Notes: a model not told the origin generated them from the sequence alone. A DNA stretch of 64,000 nucleotides from Dasypus novemcinctus (GCF_030445035.2 NC_080680.1:54139212-54203211); one strand, 5' to 3'. Counted from the first letter of the stretch, positions 36,628-48,829 are shown. Translations and numbers: made by a program.

Positions 36628-39129
36628 AATGCTTTGCTAATGTTTTCTGTTTTCATTCCTATGATCATGTTTTGTCCTTTCAAGCTCTCTGTAGGAATAA
36701 GCTCTTTACAAGACTATTCTCATTTTCCAGAGGGGAATATAAAGGCACTTAGGAAAATAAGTAACATTTACAGAACTTTACTACCATGTTTGAATTGTGA
36801 CAAATTTCCACACTCAAAATAAACCAGTACAAATTTTAATAGATATATATTTTTGAATCCAGAAAGACATTCCACAGTTTTCCAGAGGGAAGTCAAAAGA
36901 AAAATATTTTATGTGTGATATCATGTTTGAAGCACAGGAGAAAATGTTCAACTTCTCCTTCATATTTTTTCCTCGCCAAGTTGCGTCTGGTAAAAGAGAC
37001 AGTACCACTCAGGAGGTAGGCCAGATGTCCATTCATAATCTTTCTTATCTAAAGAATGGACATTTGGGTCAAAACAAATTACTGAGCAGAATAAGTCCAA
37101 TAGGGAAATGCTTTCATTCTCTACTGGTTTATGTTCTCTAAAAATATCCTTTCAAAAATGTTGCTTGTTGACCAAGCTTAGTTAGTAAATTCCAAACAGT
37201 GCTACTGGTGTAATTAGTAATGGAAAAGAAATAAATAAAATCTCATTAAATTATATTACTTTAGAAAAATAGAATTAAGCTTCCCTGACCACCGCGCTTT
37301 GCTCTCCATTCACATACCCTGCTTTTTGTTAATAGGTACTCTAATGGGAGAAGTTAATATGTGCAAAGTACTGCCCACCACTGCCACCCTTTACTCCCCA
37401 GTTAACAAAGATAACTTATGTTACTAACATTCCATGTTCAAATCACAGGGGCAGGAAAATTTTAATAGTATTAATATTTTTAGAAGTGCCTCAAGCTACA
37501 CTTTGGTTAGTTAACAATGGCAGCTATGGTGTAATGAAGGGGGAAATTACTTTTATTGAATTAGTTGATGATATTTTTTCTAATTATGGCACTGCAGGTG
37601 TTTTTATCTACAGATTTCATTGGCAAGATAATTAGGTCCAGCAAGTATGTGAATTATATTAGATTAAATTAGTTTATCACTAGATAGGAATTTAATGAAG
37701 TGGAAATGTATCTTCCCAGTTTATGAACCAGTCATCAGAGGTTGCAATGACCACTTAATATGATGTTAGAAAGTAATCTCAAATTAGGAAGCAGAATTAC
37801 GTGAGTACAAATATCATTCTTTAAAGGACTTTTTTCTTTTGGGGAACATAAATCAAGTAATGAATGGTACAGCTTTCTAAGTTTCTCTCTATCATCAAAT
37901 CACTATCTGATAACTTTTCTCTCAACATCAATTGATTATACTCACAGATACATATTGAGTCTATGTTTATTCAGGTAAAATAGTCAGAATTTTCTTTTCT
38001 TCATCTAGTTACTTCAGCAGCAAGTGAAATCTAATCAGTTGCCCCAGGAGCCAAAACAAGACAGAAAATGAAAACAAAACAAAACAAAAACCTAGTCAAT
38101 GATGCTTTGCTTAATATTTTCACAAATGCCTTGAAAGAATAGACTCTCACCCACAATCCTGACTTCCCTAACAAGCAATCCACTCTATTTATCTGAGATA
38201 CAAACCAGGCTATGCTTCCCCCTTCTGTCATATAAAAGTAGTACACATATTCATCATGTTTCTGTTTTTCCTTGCCTGTCAGGTAAACCAGATCTAACTG
38301 TATACTTACTTGCTTTCTCAAGAGCTTACCAGACTAAAAAAGAGCTCAAGTGAACGTAAAAATTTAAACCATAGGCCGTGTATTCAAAGTCTAAATTTGC
38401 CAGTAGACCTCCAAGTCTGCTTCCTACCACCCTTAACCACGCTTATGACTCAAATATTTTTCTTGTATTCTTGTTTCAATGGCTTAAAGATATATTGAGT
38501 TTGAATTTTATTTTGCATCTTATATACTTAGAAGTATGTGGTGTGGAGTAGAACTAATTTTTCCCTCTGTAGGTTTTGTAAAAGATCAAAATCCTAAAAC
38601 AATGAGAGAAAAATGAATATAATTGCATTTTTTGTTTTTTATGTAACACTTTTACAAAACTTTTGCCAGAATTAGAAGGGTTATACCAACTTGAATTTAC
38701 TTGAGCAAAGATCAATATTATAGGAAAGCTGCTAATTAAGCGATGCTAAACAAAACAGCAGGCTACATGTTATTAGACATCTTGTTAACTTTAGAGGAAT
38801 GTTAAGTCTCTAGTAAAATCAGAGAGGAATCACAGAAGTTACTCTTAGTACTGCATAATGCTGCTTACACTTGAAAAAGCCTACATGATGTGAATTTTCT
38901 CATATTTATTAAGATGCTTGAAGGGATCATTAGGAAAGATATTTCTAAATAGTAAGATCAATTAGAGATGGCCTGGTGCAATGTTACAAGTCATTAGAGC
39001 ATGAAATATTTTTGCAAGTATTTCTTTGAAGATTTATCTTGATGATGAACCTGAGCAAGACCAAACTGCGGATATGAAGTTATCAAAAAAATAACCAATT
39101 ACCAATGTGCACAAGATCATGCATTTGTA

Positions 39130-39300
39130 ATGTTATTTACTTAAAAAGTGCTATCTCAATCATTATCCAATTTGACATCTTCAGCAGTCCTTGTAGGTAA
39201 ACAGAGTTATATTCTGATTTTAGAAATAAAGAAAAGTGGGATACCTTAACTAAATGCTATATCTAAGATCATAAAACTATTGATGGTTGAACAACAATTA
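39130..39300 (+). repeat. MIR SINE
   Basis: TCAATCATTATCCAATTTGA, CAGCAGTCCTTGTAGGTAAA, TTTAGAAATAAAGAAAAGTG and ATCTAAGATCATAAAACTAT follow the MIR 3' half order. Confidence 0.58.
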
Positions 39301-40427
39301 AAAATCATTTTTCTTTTAGTTCTAAATTAGCAGATTTCTTGGCAAAGAATACATATATGCTAAAAAGAATGAAGAGAAATGTATTGGTTTCCATAGGTTT
39401 AGTGAATGCCTTTTTCCTCTAGGAAAATACTGAGAAACAAACAAAATTATAATTTCTCTAGGGAAATAAGCCATTTAGATGGAGAACCAACTTGAGTGAT
39501 TATTTTTTCATTTCTCATGTAATGTACCTTTAACTTGTTTTCTTATTGTTGAGACTTCATTGGCATTCAACTAACACTTACACCCCAAGACAAATATCAC
39601 TTATGTTTCTTGTTCCATGGCTATTTGAGCTAGTTTTATCTGTAGTCTTCGCCCATTCTTGGAGGCAGGTGCAAGAGAGGTAGAGCCATGCACAAAGACT
39701 GTAAAATCATGATAGTAATAATACTAATAATGATGGTAAGTGAGCATCAAATAAATAGCAAAAATAATGCTAAGTTATTCTCATAATTTATCTCTAATGT
39801 TCACAGTGGTGCTGCAACCGGTTTATAGTTAATCAAATACTTTCTGTTCTGCAAGCTATACTGATAAAAATGAGGTATTTACAAATACTGTAAAATGAGA
39901 TACTAAATAAATGTAATAGAATGGGCAAATAATTTCTGGTTTACTGTTCTGTTTATACTGGTTTTCTTCATGGGAGGGCAGACTATGGCAAATTAATGTA
40001 ACAACTTTTTCTATGGCTTTTGGTACAGGAACCTGCATGTTATTGTTGTTACTACCTTCACTTTCACAAAAGTTACATGTTCTATATATTCAAATGATCA
40101 CATATTAGAAATCACAATAATATAATCTTTTAAAATTATTAAAATTTTACTCAAAAATATGTACATAATTAGCAAACAGATCCAAAGTGGGTCAAAACTC
40201 AAAATTATAAGCTTTCCCCTTATCCATATTTTTTATAAACTTGAGAGATACGTATAATTTGAGAGGGGGAAATGATTTGTAACTAATAGATGATAGTGCT
40301 TATTTATTCCATTTTCTTTCCTTTCATCTTACAGCAGTAACACATTAGCATCAGAAGATCAGAGTGGTAGAATTTCTGAAAATGTTCACTTATTAAAAGT
40401 AAAACCTACCTCTTCTCCACCCAAGCC

Positions 40428-40459
40428 ACAAACACACACACACAAACACACAAATACAA
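40428..40459. repeat. (AC)n microsatellite, interrupted
   Basis: CACAAACACACACACACAAA and following; a short imperfect CA repeat. Confidence 0.85.
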
Positions 40460-40559
40460 GATAAAACGTTTTGGTGGAAATGTGAACATCGCTAATATCT
40501 TATTTAAAAAGTAGAAAAGACTTTTATTTGGAAATTTAAGTTTCATATCTTTCCTTAGT

Positions 40560-41830
40560 AAAGATAGTTGTACAGTTTTTTAAAATATAATAAACTTTAT
40601 TTTTTAAGAGATTTTAGATTACAGAAAATTTACTTTGAAAGTATGAGGGATTCCCATGTACCCCCTCCCTCTTCCACATCATCCCCTATTTTTAAAAAAT
40701 GTAGCAGTACATTGGAGTCACCCAGAACAACTAACAAGGAGGTGAAGATGTACAACCACCATTCCAAGAAACCAAGAGAGTCTACAATTGCAAGCAAGAG
40801 AGTCCCATCCATCAGTCATAAGGGATCAAGGCACCCTCTCAATTAGAGTTGAGTGGGCATCACCAACCCAGAATCCTCAGGATTGTGGAATAAAATATGG
40901 ACTAGAGTGGACTATATTAATCAGCCAAAGGAGTGCTGATGCAAAATAACAGAAATTGGTTGGTTTTCATAATGGGTATTTATTTGGGGTAGGAGCTTAC
41001 AGATACCAGGCCATAAAGCATAAGTTACTTCCCTCACCAAAGTCCATTTTCATGTTTTGAGTGAGATGGCTGCCAATGTCTGTGAGGAGTCAGGCTTTTA
41101 GGGTTCCTCCCTTCCAGGGTCTTGCTTCTCTCTGGGCTCAGGGTTCCTCTCTTCCTGGGGCTTGCTTCTCTTTCCTCTGTGAGCTTACTTCCTGGGACTC
41201 CAGGTTAAGTCTGCAGCATCAAACTCCAACATCAAAAATCCTCAACTCTGACCTTTTCCATGCCTTTTATCTGTGAGTCTCCACTCCTTGGTGGTGGGGG
41301 ACATGGCCCAATCAAAGCCCTAATCATAACTTAATCATGCCAAGGTACAGATCAGATTACAAATATAATCCAATATCTACTTTTGGAATTCATAACCATA
41401 TCAAACTCCTACAGTAGACTTACTGGTATTCTATTATAGAATTATTGTGATTCTAGCAATGGAAGAAATTATAACAGTGGTATGGAGATAGTGGCTACTG
41501 GAGGTACTGAAGGCAGGGAGAGGGAAAAGGAGGTGTAATATAGGGGCAAGGACATTGCAACAACAGATGCAGGCCATTATATATCCTGCCATAACCAACA
41601 GAATTGAGTGGGAGAAAGTGGAAACTACAATGTAAACTATAATCTATGCTTAGTGGCAATGCTCCACATTTGTTCATCAATTGCAATAAACGTACCACAC
41701 TCATGAAAGAAGTTGTTAATGTGGGGAAGGACGAGAGGTGTGGGGAGTGGGGCATATGGGAATCCTTACATTTTTTGTGTGTAACATTTTGTGTAACCTA
41801 AGTATCCTTTAAAAATATATATATATATAT
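40560..41830 (+). mobile_element. L1 3' UTR carrying a solo LTR
   Basis: 40700-40912 and 41414-41830 are consecutive parts of a plus-strand L1 3' UTR: AACAACTAACAAGGAGGTGA, GAGTCTACAATTGCAAGC, then ACTTACTGGTATTCTATTAT, GATGCAGGCCATTATATATC and an A/T-rich tail at about 41800-41830. The left edge (40560-40690) instead reads like the reverse complement of another L1 3' end (TTTTAGATTACAGAAAATTT, GATTCCCATGTACCCCC), so it is a separate, inverted fragment. The LTR at 40913-41413 interrupts the plus-strand copy. Confidence 0.7.
40913..41413 (-). mobile_element. Solo LTR, MaLR-like, family A copy 2
   Basis: This is a 501-bp LTR in reverse, closely matching the copies at 315-822 and 19540-20115. 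It opens TATATTAATCAGCC (TG decayed to TA) and closes CATATCAAACTCCTACA. The flanks gtggac (40907-40912) and gtagac (41414-41419) form a near-exact 6-bp duplication of L1 target sequence, so the insertion boundaries are well defined. The 71-codon frame inside is not a gene. Confidence 0.82.
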
Positions 41831-42048
41831 TTTTAAATGACAACAACAAAAATGTAGCAGTACAATTTATTATGATGTATCTGTAAAAGTCACTAATAAA
41901 AAAAAGAAAAACTGTGCACATTTGAAAAATGGCTCACTTGAGGTAAGGACTAACCTACCTACAGTATTAATCTAAAAAATAAAACCATCATTGTGACATT
42001 TATCAGTCCTTCACACATCTACTAAATACTGAAGGAGTCAATTCCCAT

Positions 42049-42063
42049 TGTTATATCTTCTTT
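42049..42063. repeat. Target-site duplication, left (DAS-III)
   Basis: TGTTATATCTTCTTT pairs with TGTTATAACTTCTTT at 42479-42493 with one mismatch, flanking the SINE. Confidence 0.8.
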
Positions 42064-42478
42064 TTTTTTAAGATTTATTATTTATTTATTTCTCTCCCAT
42101 CCCCACCCCCAGTTATCTGCTCTCTCTGCCCATTCACTGTGTGTTCTTCTGTGTCCACTTGTATTCTTGTCAGTGGCACCAAGAATCCATGTCTCTTTTT
42201 GTTGCATCACCTTGCTGCATCAGCTCTCTGTGTGTGCAGCAACACTCCTGGGCAGGCTAAACTTTTTTTCACACAGGGCAGCTCTCCTTACAGGGGGCAC
42301 TCCTTGCTTGTGAGGCTCTCCTACATGGGGGACACCCCTGAATGGCACAGTACTCCTTGTGTGCATCTGCATTGTGCATGGGCCAGCTCACCACATGGGT
42401 CAGGAGGCCCTGGGTTTGAACCCTGGACCTCCCATGTGGTAGGCAGATGCTCTAGCCATTGAGCAAAATCTGCTTTCC
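42061..42478 (-). repeat. DAS-III-type SINE, full length
   Basis: In reverse, a tRNA-related head begins near 42478: GCTCAATGGCTAGAGCATCT is the A-box region (42451-42467) and CCAGGGTTCAAACCC the B box (42412-42425). A roughly 300-base body unlike tRNA follows, ending in AATAAATAAATAATAAATC and an A run (42061-42069 as T on this strand). A 15-bp target duplication flanks it. I recognise the family as DAS-III of armadillos, the best lineage marker in the window. The 107-codon plus-strand frame across it is antisense and not a gene. Confidence 0.85.
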
Positions 42479-42493
42479 TGTTATAACTTCTTT
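42479..42493. repeat. Target-site duplication, right (DAS-III)
   Basis: Partner of the copy at 42049-42063. Confidence 0.8.
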
Positions 42494-43069
42494 AAAGCCA
42501 AAACCTTAAGTAAAAATCAGAATTAAGAGAAACTTGTTCACATTTGCATGCATTTTTGGCTGAACTTTCAAATACCCCATGTATAACAAAACCACAACTT
42601 TGAATCAAAATGAATATTAAAAACCTTTAAGCCTTGTTACTAACTTACTTTGAAGAAGCAAGGAAAACAGAGTGAATAATAATAGCAGTATATTTCTAGG
42701 TGAGAAAGTACTTTTTCCCTTTATCATAAAACAAAGATGATGAGTCCACATTTTAATAACACTAACCAAGTTACTTACTATTGAAGAATTTGCTTTTCAA
42801 GTTGTGTCTTTGAAATGTATCCATCCATATATATGGATTAAATTAAACTTGTACCTTAAAAACATTTTGGTGAGAATTTTAATATTAGGTATAAACCATA
42901 ACTTACCAAAGCATAGTCCAAACACTCTACAGTAATGCTATCATTTAGATTTATGTGATTCTTCTGAAAAACTTATCTTATGAACAGGAGTTTTGTCCTA
43001 TTTCTCCAGAACAAATGACTTGTGTCTAAAATTTTAAATGATAATCAAAAAAGACAGATTCAAATAATG

Positions 43070-43430
43070 CATGCTATGCATTTTCCCTCATTGGGCTTTG
43101 ATAAAAACAGAGCAATATGATGTTGGAGCACCATCTTCCCACTCAGTTACAGTCTCTACAGTCCCAAAAGCAGACACAGTAACCATTGTTTTATTTGCTG
43201 AAGCTGTTTTCTGTTTCTCAACCACAGCTGCACAAATAGCATCTATCTCATCACTTTCAAAGTCATAGTCAGGAATTGACTTTGGTGAGAAATTTATTAC
43301 TTCTTCTGATGATTTACTCTTTTTAATCTTCTATGTCACTTTCCTCTGCTCCTGGAGAATTTTCCCCATGAATGGTCTTCTTTCCTTATTTTGGGGTTCA
43401 TTGAATATAAGTGAATGGCTACTTGAAATC
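43070..43430 (-). pseudogene. Coding-like fragment, source gene unknown
   Basis: On the minus strand, from about 43330 down to a stop at 43088-43090, one frame is open for about 80 codons and reads like real protein: SKSSEEVINFSPKSIPDYDF, ESDEIDAICAAVVEKQK, NKTMVTVSAFGTVETVTEWE. Upstream (43430-43340) protein-like sequence continues, but across two frames (SSSHSLIFNEPQNKE, then GENSPGAEESDIED), so frameshifts are likely. The composition is acidic and serine-rich with casein-kinase-2-like sites, suggesting a nuclear protein. No intron-like break or poly(A) tail is obvious. I do not recognise the parent gene. It joins directly to the end of an L1 ORF1 fragment (43440-45200). It is most likely a retrocopy piece. 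Confidence 0.5.
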
Positions 43431-43439
43431 TTAGAATTG

Positions 43440-45200
43440 CTTCATCCATTTTGTCCTTCAGCTCTGTTGTCATAATGTCCTATTTTCTGTCTTGTTATCC
43501 TTTAGTTTATCCTTCCTAACGATCTTCATCTGTAAACTCTTCTCCAAACCTCTCATGCTTGCTTTTTCCTTTCAGGCTGCAGCACCTGATTTGCATCTCT
43601 TGCAGATTAGGCCTTTTGGTAACATTCTAACAGTTTTTGTCTATGAAGACTTTGATCTCACCCTCAGTTTTGAAGGACAGTGTTGCCAGATACAGAATTC
43701 TTGGCTGGCAGTTTTTCTCTTTCAGTGAATTAAGTACATCATACCACTTGCTTCTCTCCTCCACAATTTCTGATGAAAGGTTGGCATTTAATCTTATCAA
43801 GGTTCCTTTATATGTGATGCTTTGCTTTTCTCTTGCTGCATTCAGAATCCTCTTTTTATCTCTGGTATTTGTCATTCTGAATAGTAGGTGTTTTGGAGTA
43901 GGTCTGTTCACATTTATTCTGTTGGGGGTATGTTGCCTTCTTGGATATTGATGTTTATGTCCTTCATAAGGGTTAGGAAGTTTTCAGTCATTATTTCCTC
44001 AAATATTCTTTCTGCTCCTTTTCCATTCTCTTCTTCTTCTGGTACACAAATAAAGCAAATGTTTGTGTGTTTTGCATTTTCATTTTATTCCCTGAGACTC
44101 TGTTCCATTTTATCCATTCTCTTCTTCTGTCTTTTTCAGTTCAGATGTTCTGTCTTTGAAATCACTAATTCTGTCCCCAATCAATTCAAATCTGCTCTTA
44201 TGTGCCTCTAATGTATTTTTAATCTTATCCATTGTTTCTTTAATTCCCATAAGGTTACTTTTCTTTGCAGCCTTTCAAATTGTTCTTCATGCTCTCCCAG
44301 GGCCTTTTTAATATCCTTTATTTCCTTAGTCATATTTTCTTTAAATTCTTTGAAGGGATTTAGGAGAGTTGTGTGATTATCACTGATTAATTGTATTAAA
44401 TCCTGGATCTCTCCAGGATATTTGATTTGTTCTTTGGCCTGGGCCTTCTTTTCCTGTTTCCTAGTATGACTTGTAATTTTTTGCTGATGTCTAGACATCA
44501 GAATATTTTGGTGTATTTACTCTGATGGCTAATTTCTCTCTCTTGCCTATTCTTTTTTTCCCCACAGCTCTTCTTTGATATTTGGTTCAATTCACTCTCA
44601 GTCTTTAAAACTGCCCAGCTTAAATTTCAATAATTGAGCCAGGGACTTACTAGCAGTGCTCAGATTTTCTCCCAAGGATTGGATACAGAGAGTGTGAACA
44701 CTTTTTGTCCATGCTTTATCCAGCACAGTCAGCAGAGGGCACTAGTCAGGGAGTCTTTCATGGAGGTGTTTTAGTCTCAGGTTTCCTGTGTTGACTCTCC
44801 AGATAGGAGATCCAAAGCAGTCTGAGTTTATTGAAGAAAAGCACCCTGACTTCACCTCCCTTTTTCCTTGAAACAGCTGACAGGGAGGACGATATCTTTT
44901 CCCCTCACATTCAGCTACTGTGATCCAGGGGTTTTACCACAGCTTAATATCTAGGGGTTGGAGGAGGGGAACCTTTCCCAGCCATCACAGGGACTTGGTG
45001 ACTCATGACTCAGGTTTGTCATTTCAGCTTCTTCATCTTTTTGTCCTTCACACTCTTGGGAGTTGTGTAGTACTATCCTGTTCTGCTGACCCACAAAGCA
45101 GATCCCTTGGACAGTATTGACTCTTCCTCCATTGTCTTTGTGAGAGTATTCAGCTCTGCCTATTAGTCTGTTGCCATCTTCCCACAATCCTCCCAGTAGT
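43440..45200 (-). mobile_element. L1 5' UTR plus ORF1, lacking ORF2
   Basis: The 5' end in reverse is near 45200, with a YY1-type AAGATGGC core at 45173-45180. A ~650-bp GC-richer 5' UTR follows. ORF1 begins at 44498 (MSRHQQKITSHTRKQEKKAQ) with a heptad-like coiled-coil segment (EIKDIKKALGEHEEQFERLQ). After frame breaks it resumes at 43911-43627 with the C-terminal RNA-binding region (REKQSITYKGTLIRLNANLS, LKEKNCQPRILY, LSFKTEGEIKVF). ORF1p is the L1 RNA chaperone. No ORF2 or 3' UTR follows. That is unusual, since L1 copies normally lose the 5' side. Confidence 0.8.
45173..45180 (-). promoter_or_regulatory. YY1-type site at L1 5' end
   Basis: AAGATGGC in reverse, within about 30 bases of the apparent L1 5' end. 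YY1 binding near the L1 start is established for human L1, where it directs accurate initiation. The same motif occurs at 51184-51191 in the other L1 5' end. Motif only; function inferred. Confidence 0.5.
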
Positions 45201-47048
45201 TGGTTTTTAAAGATCAATGGAGATTGTTAAAGCAGCAGCAGAGAAATGAACCACTGAGTCAGAAACTTGGAATAACTGTTTGCTTTCCTAATACCAAGTG
45301 AAATTTTATGTAAGTAGGGCAACAGAACACAAACACTAGATAGGTGTGTTCAGTGTTGGTAGGAATATTGATGATTTCATCCCATTGAACCCATATACCC
45401 CAAACTTGAATATTTCTGTTAAGACTTTATCTAACTCATTGACTCATCCTCCCCAAAGGAGAAGAATGTCTAACTTGATTGGTTGGAAACTGATAGTAAA
45501 ATATGACCACCTTTTACTAATTAGTTTCCCAGAAAGAACCAGGATCTTTTTTCTCACCTCTTTCATTCACTGACAGCAAGCTCTTGATTTTGCTCTCCCC
45601 TCCTGGACTAGACACTAAGGATTTTCTCTTTCCTCTCCTGTGTCCATGCTAATCAAATTAAAAGTTCTAAGGGAAGCTAATAATTCAAAACCAAGATTCA
45701 CGGTGAGAGTTCAGGCAAAGTAGAAAGCTTCATTTGCCTCTTATAACTGAGCTTTCAGCAGAGAGCCCTTCATTTGCAGTCATACAGTTTTTCACAGATT
45801 AATAAAATTGATCATTGCTTCTCATTTGGAGCATATGTGCTTTGTTAGCAAGAGTCTTGAGAAGTCCAGGGTTGATTGCTCACAACACCTGACATTTATA
45901 ATTAGGAGGACTTTGAAAGAAAAAAAATGAGTATATAAAATTTGCTGTTATAAGAAAATATGTAAAACATAAACTCTGTTGCAGATATTTTCATTAGACT
46001 CATCTAAATATGTATAATATTGGGCATACTTTCAATGCAAACTTGATTATGGCATTAACAGACCAATTTAGAGCTTTTTCTAATTGAAAAATTATACTTT
46101 AGTCATTGAGTTTTATGTTTCTATCTTTTTTCTTCATGGTCATATTTCTTGTTATTTCTATGAAATTTAAATGATATACAACTGTTTAAGAGCAATATTG
46201 TCTTAACACACACTTTGCCTTCACATCATTGTGATTGCCATTAAGTGGGATGCACTTTGAAAATGTCAAATATGCCTTAAGATAAATCTCCAAGCATTTT
46301 GTATTCTTTTTTGGTCCTGAAGTAAGATTTCATTTCCTTTCTTTGTCAAACATTTCAGCTTATTTCAAAGAGCACATTTCAAGGACAGAGATGCTTTCAA
46401 TCTTATAGTCATAGTTACAGATCTACAAAAACTGAATAAATTATTTTTCATTTCCCAATATTCACAGTGGCATAAATGTCATTGACATGAAAATTATTAT
46501 TCACAAGTTTCTTTATCCCTGATGATATTTTAAATTACAACATGACCACAAAAGACTTTATCAACCTAAAATAACTTTAGATGAGAAAAGATTTAAAAAA
46601 AATAAACCATACTCATTTGGGTGATATACAAAGTTCTGTTGGAGTTTTGTGTTACAGGAAAAAACAAAAATGTGAGAATGAGGTGGGAAATTAATAGATC
46701 ATTTGTATTAAAATTAATTCAATTAAACAAGAGTAGGTGGTACTACCAAGGTGTGGTAATTTTTCCTGTTTGTTTTTCTACAAAAAATTAGTGAAGTTAG
46801 TTTTCACCAAGATTGATGGGCCTGAGCTAACAATTTTGGTTTGAGCTTTGCTTGAAAATACTTAAAATCCTATTCAGAAATACTTTTAAAAAGGAGCCAA
46901 AATGTAGAGGCAAGATTAAGTTTATGCACATTAAATTTGCTGAAAAAAATCCAGGAAGGAGTAACTGTTTTATACTATTATTTTTTACTGAATTTATTCA
47001 ATAAATTTTTTTTGAGAATCATTTCTGAGCCACTTGTTTTGCTAGGCT
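45201..47048. other. Unassigned AT-rich intergenic DNA
   Basis: No gene or named repeat. Near 46980-47020 a TTTATTCAATAAATTTTTTT stretch could be an old repeat start. Confidence 0.5.
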
Positions 47049-47051
47049 CTT

Positions 47052-47760
47052 TTTTAAAAAATTAATTTAATTAAGCATATCACTCATACATAACCATACA
47101 TAAACAATAAGCATATAGTAATAGTTGTGAACTTACAAAACAAACATATAGGACATCATACAGGACTCTCTTAACTCACCCTACCATCAATCCATTGAAT
47201 AATCCTTAAACCTTTATAACTAATGATTAAAGAGCATTGCCAAAATATTACTACTAAACAGTTTTTCCCCAACCCACCCTATTATTATCTTTATAACATT
47301 TATATATGAACCTACATAAACAATTAAGTGTATAGGAAAAGATTTGAACTTACAAAGCAAACATGCATAAAATCATACAGGAGTCCCATACATCAACCCT
47401 CTACCAATGTCTTGCATTGTCCTGAGATGTTCATTACAAATTATGAAACAATATTGTCAAAATCTTACTATTAATTATGGTCCTTATCTTACATATGGTG
47501 TATTTTTCCCTAACTCATCTTATTATTTTTAAAATATATTTTTTATGGCAGAAATTGTAAACTTATAAAACAATCATGTACATGTACAGAATTCCCAAAC
47601 AACATCCCTCTATCAACACACCCCACTGTGGTGGAACATTTGTTACAGATAAGAAAATATCATCAGATTGTTACCATGTCCATAGTGTAAATTTGGCTCA
47701 TATTTTCCATATTGTTGTAGTATCAACACAGTACGTCTTTGGCATAGATGCAAGAATATT
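47052..47760 (-). repeat. Tandem repeats in L1 3' UTR (three units, ~240 bp)
   Basis: Three successive blocks start near 47052, 47292 and 47531. Each carries a GAACTTACAAAACAAACAT-like line, then a CATACAGGA..CCC-like line, then a CAATATT/AAATATT..CTTACTA-like line. The first two also end in TTTTTCCCCAACCCACC / TTTTTCCCTAACTCATC. They are diverged but collinear. The repeat unit is the L1 3' terminus. Confidence 0.6.
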
Positions 47761-48089
47761 ATGTTATTTCTGGTAACCACAGTCCATAGGTCACCCCAGT
47801 TGTATTTTTCCCATGCTTCTCCACATTCCCAACACCCTGCAATAGTGATGTACATTTGCTCTAGCTCTCAAAGGACAATCTTGCATCTGTACCATCAACC
47901 ACAATTCTCATCCTCCTCTTGGTTTACTATGCAATTCAGTTCATAGATTATTCTCTAGCATTCTGTCAATTGGCATTTACATCTCTAAACTACCATTTTC
48001 AGTGACATCCCCACTTATAAACTAGCTGTTACTCACTATTTGTTACCAACCACTCTATATATTACCACGCTTTTACAGTCCTACCCCCA

Positions 48090-48800
48090 GGACTTAAAGA
48101 TATTTTCCTACAATTTCTTCTAGAAGTTTTATGGTTCTTGCTTTTATTTTTAGGTTTTCAATCCATTTTAAGTTAATTTTTGGATAAGGTGTGAGATAGG
48201 GGTTCTCTTTCCTTCTTTTGGGTATGGATATCCAGTTCATTCAGCAACATTTGTTGAACGGACTGTTCTGCCCAAGCTGTGTGGGTTTGACAATCTAGTA
48301 AAAAATCACTTAACCATACATATGAGGGTCTGTTTCTGGACCTTAAATTTGGTTCCATTGGTCTATGTGTCTCTCTTTATGCCAGCACCATGCTGTTTTT
48401 ACCAGTGTAGCTAGGTAATAAGATTTAAAGTCCTGAGATGAGGGCTCACTTTTCATTTTTATTATGTTTCTGGCCATTTGGGAGCACTTACCTTCCAAAT
48501 AAATTTGATATTCATGTTTTCAAAAATTTTTTAAATGTTGGTGGAAAGTTTATTGGGATTGCATTGAATCTGTATATCAATTTGAGTAGAATTGACATCT
48601 TAATGATATTTAGTCTTCTGATTCATGAGCATGGAATGTTCTTCCAGTCATTTAGACTTCTTAAAATTTATTTTAACATTGAATTGCAGTTTTCTGAATA
48701 CAAGTACTTTATATTGTTGGTTAAGTTTATTCCTGAATATTTGAGTTTTATCTGTCATATTTTATTTTCACAACTTTGTCAGCAATTTTAATTACTTTTA
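48090..48800 (-). pseudogene. L1 ORF2 middle fragment
   Basis: This is the part of ORF2 downstream of the reverse-transcriptase catalytic site, in reverse. It aligns with 30890-31560 of the other L1: shared lines include the GGGATTGCATTGAATCTGT region (48555-48575) and TTGACATCTTAATGATATTT (48592-48611). It is directly fused to the end of ORF1, with no endonuclease domain between. Frames are broken. Confidence 0.75.
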
Positions 48801-48829
48801 TTGATATGATCTTTGTTTCTAGACTCTCT

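Larger units (their letters stand above)
36627..40555. other. Intergenic DNA
   Basis: Apart from one MIR piece (39130-39300), no gene or named element. A CAAAA-type tract lies at 38070-38092. Frames up to 96 codons here have no recognisable pattern. Confidence 0.5.

Noticed and set aside
36372..36683. 103-codon open frame of YLSI and YLPT repeats
   Set aside because: It is an artefact of the GATA/GGTA microsatellite, which has no stop codon in this frame.
40913..41413. A DNA transposon with terminal inverted repeats
   Set aside because: The ends do not form an inverted repeat longer than the TG/CA dinucleotides, and the element has a TATA-like box and AATAAA in LTR order.
42139..42462. 107-codon plus-strand frame
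   Set aside because: It is the antisense of a DAS-III SINE.
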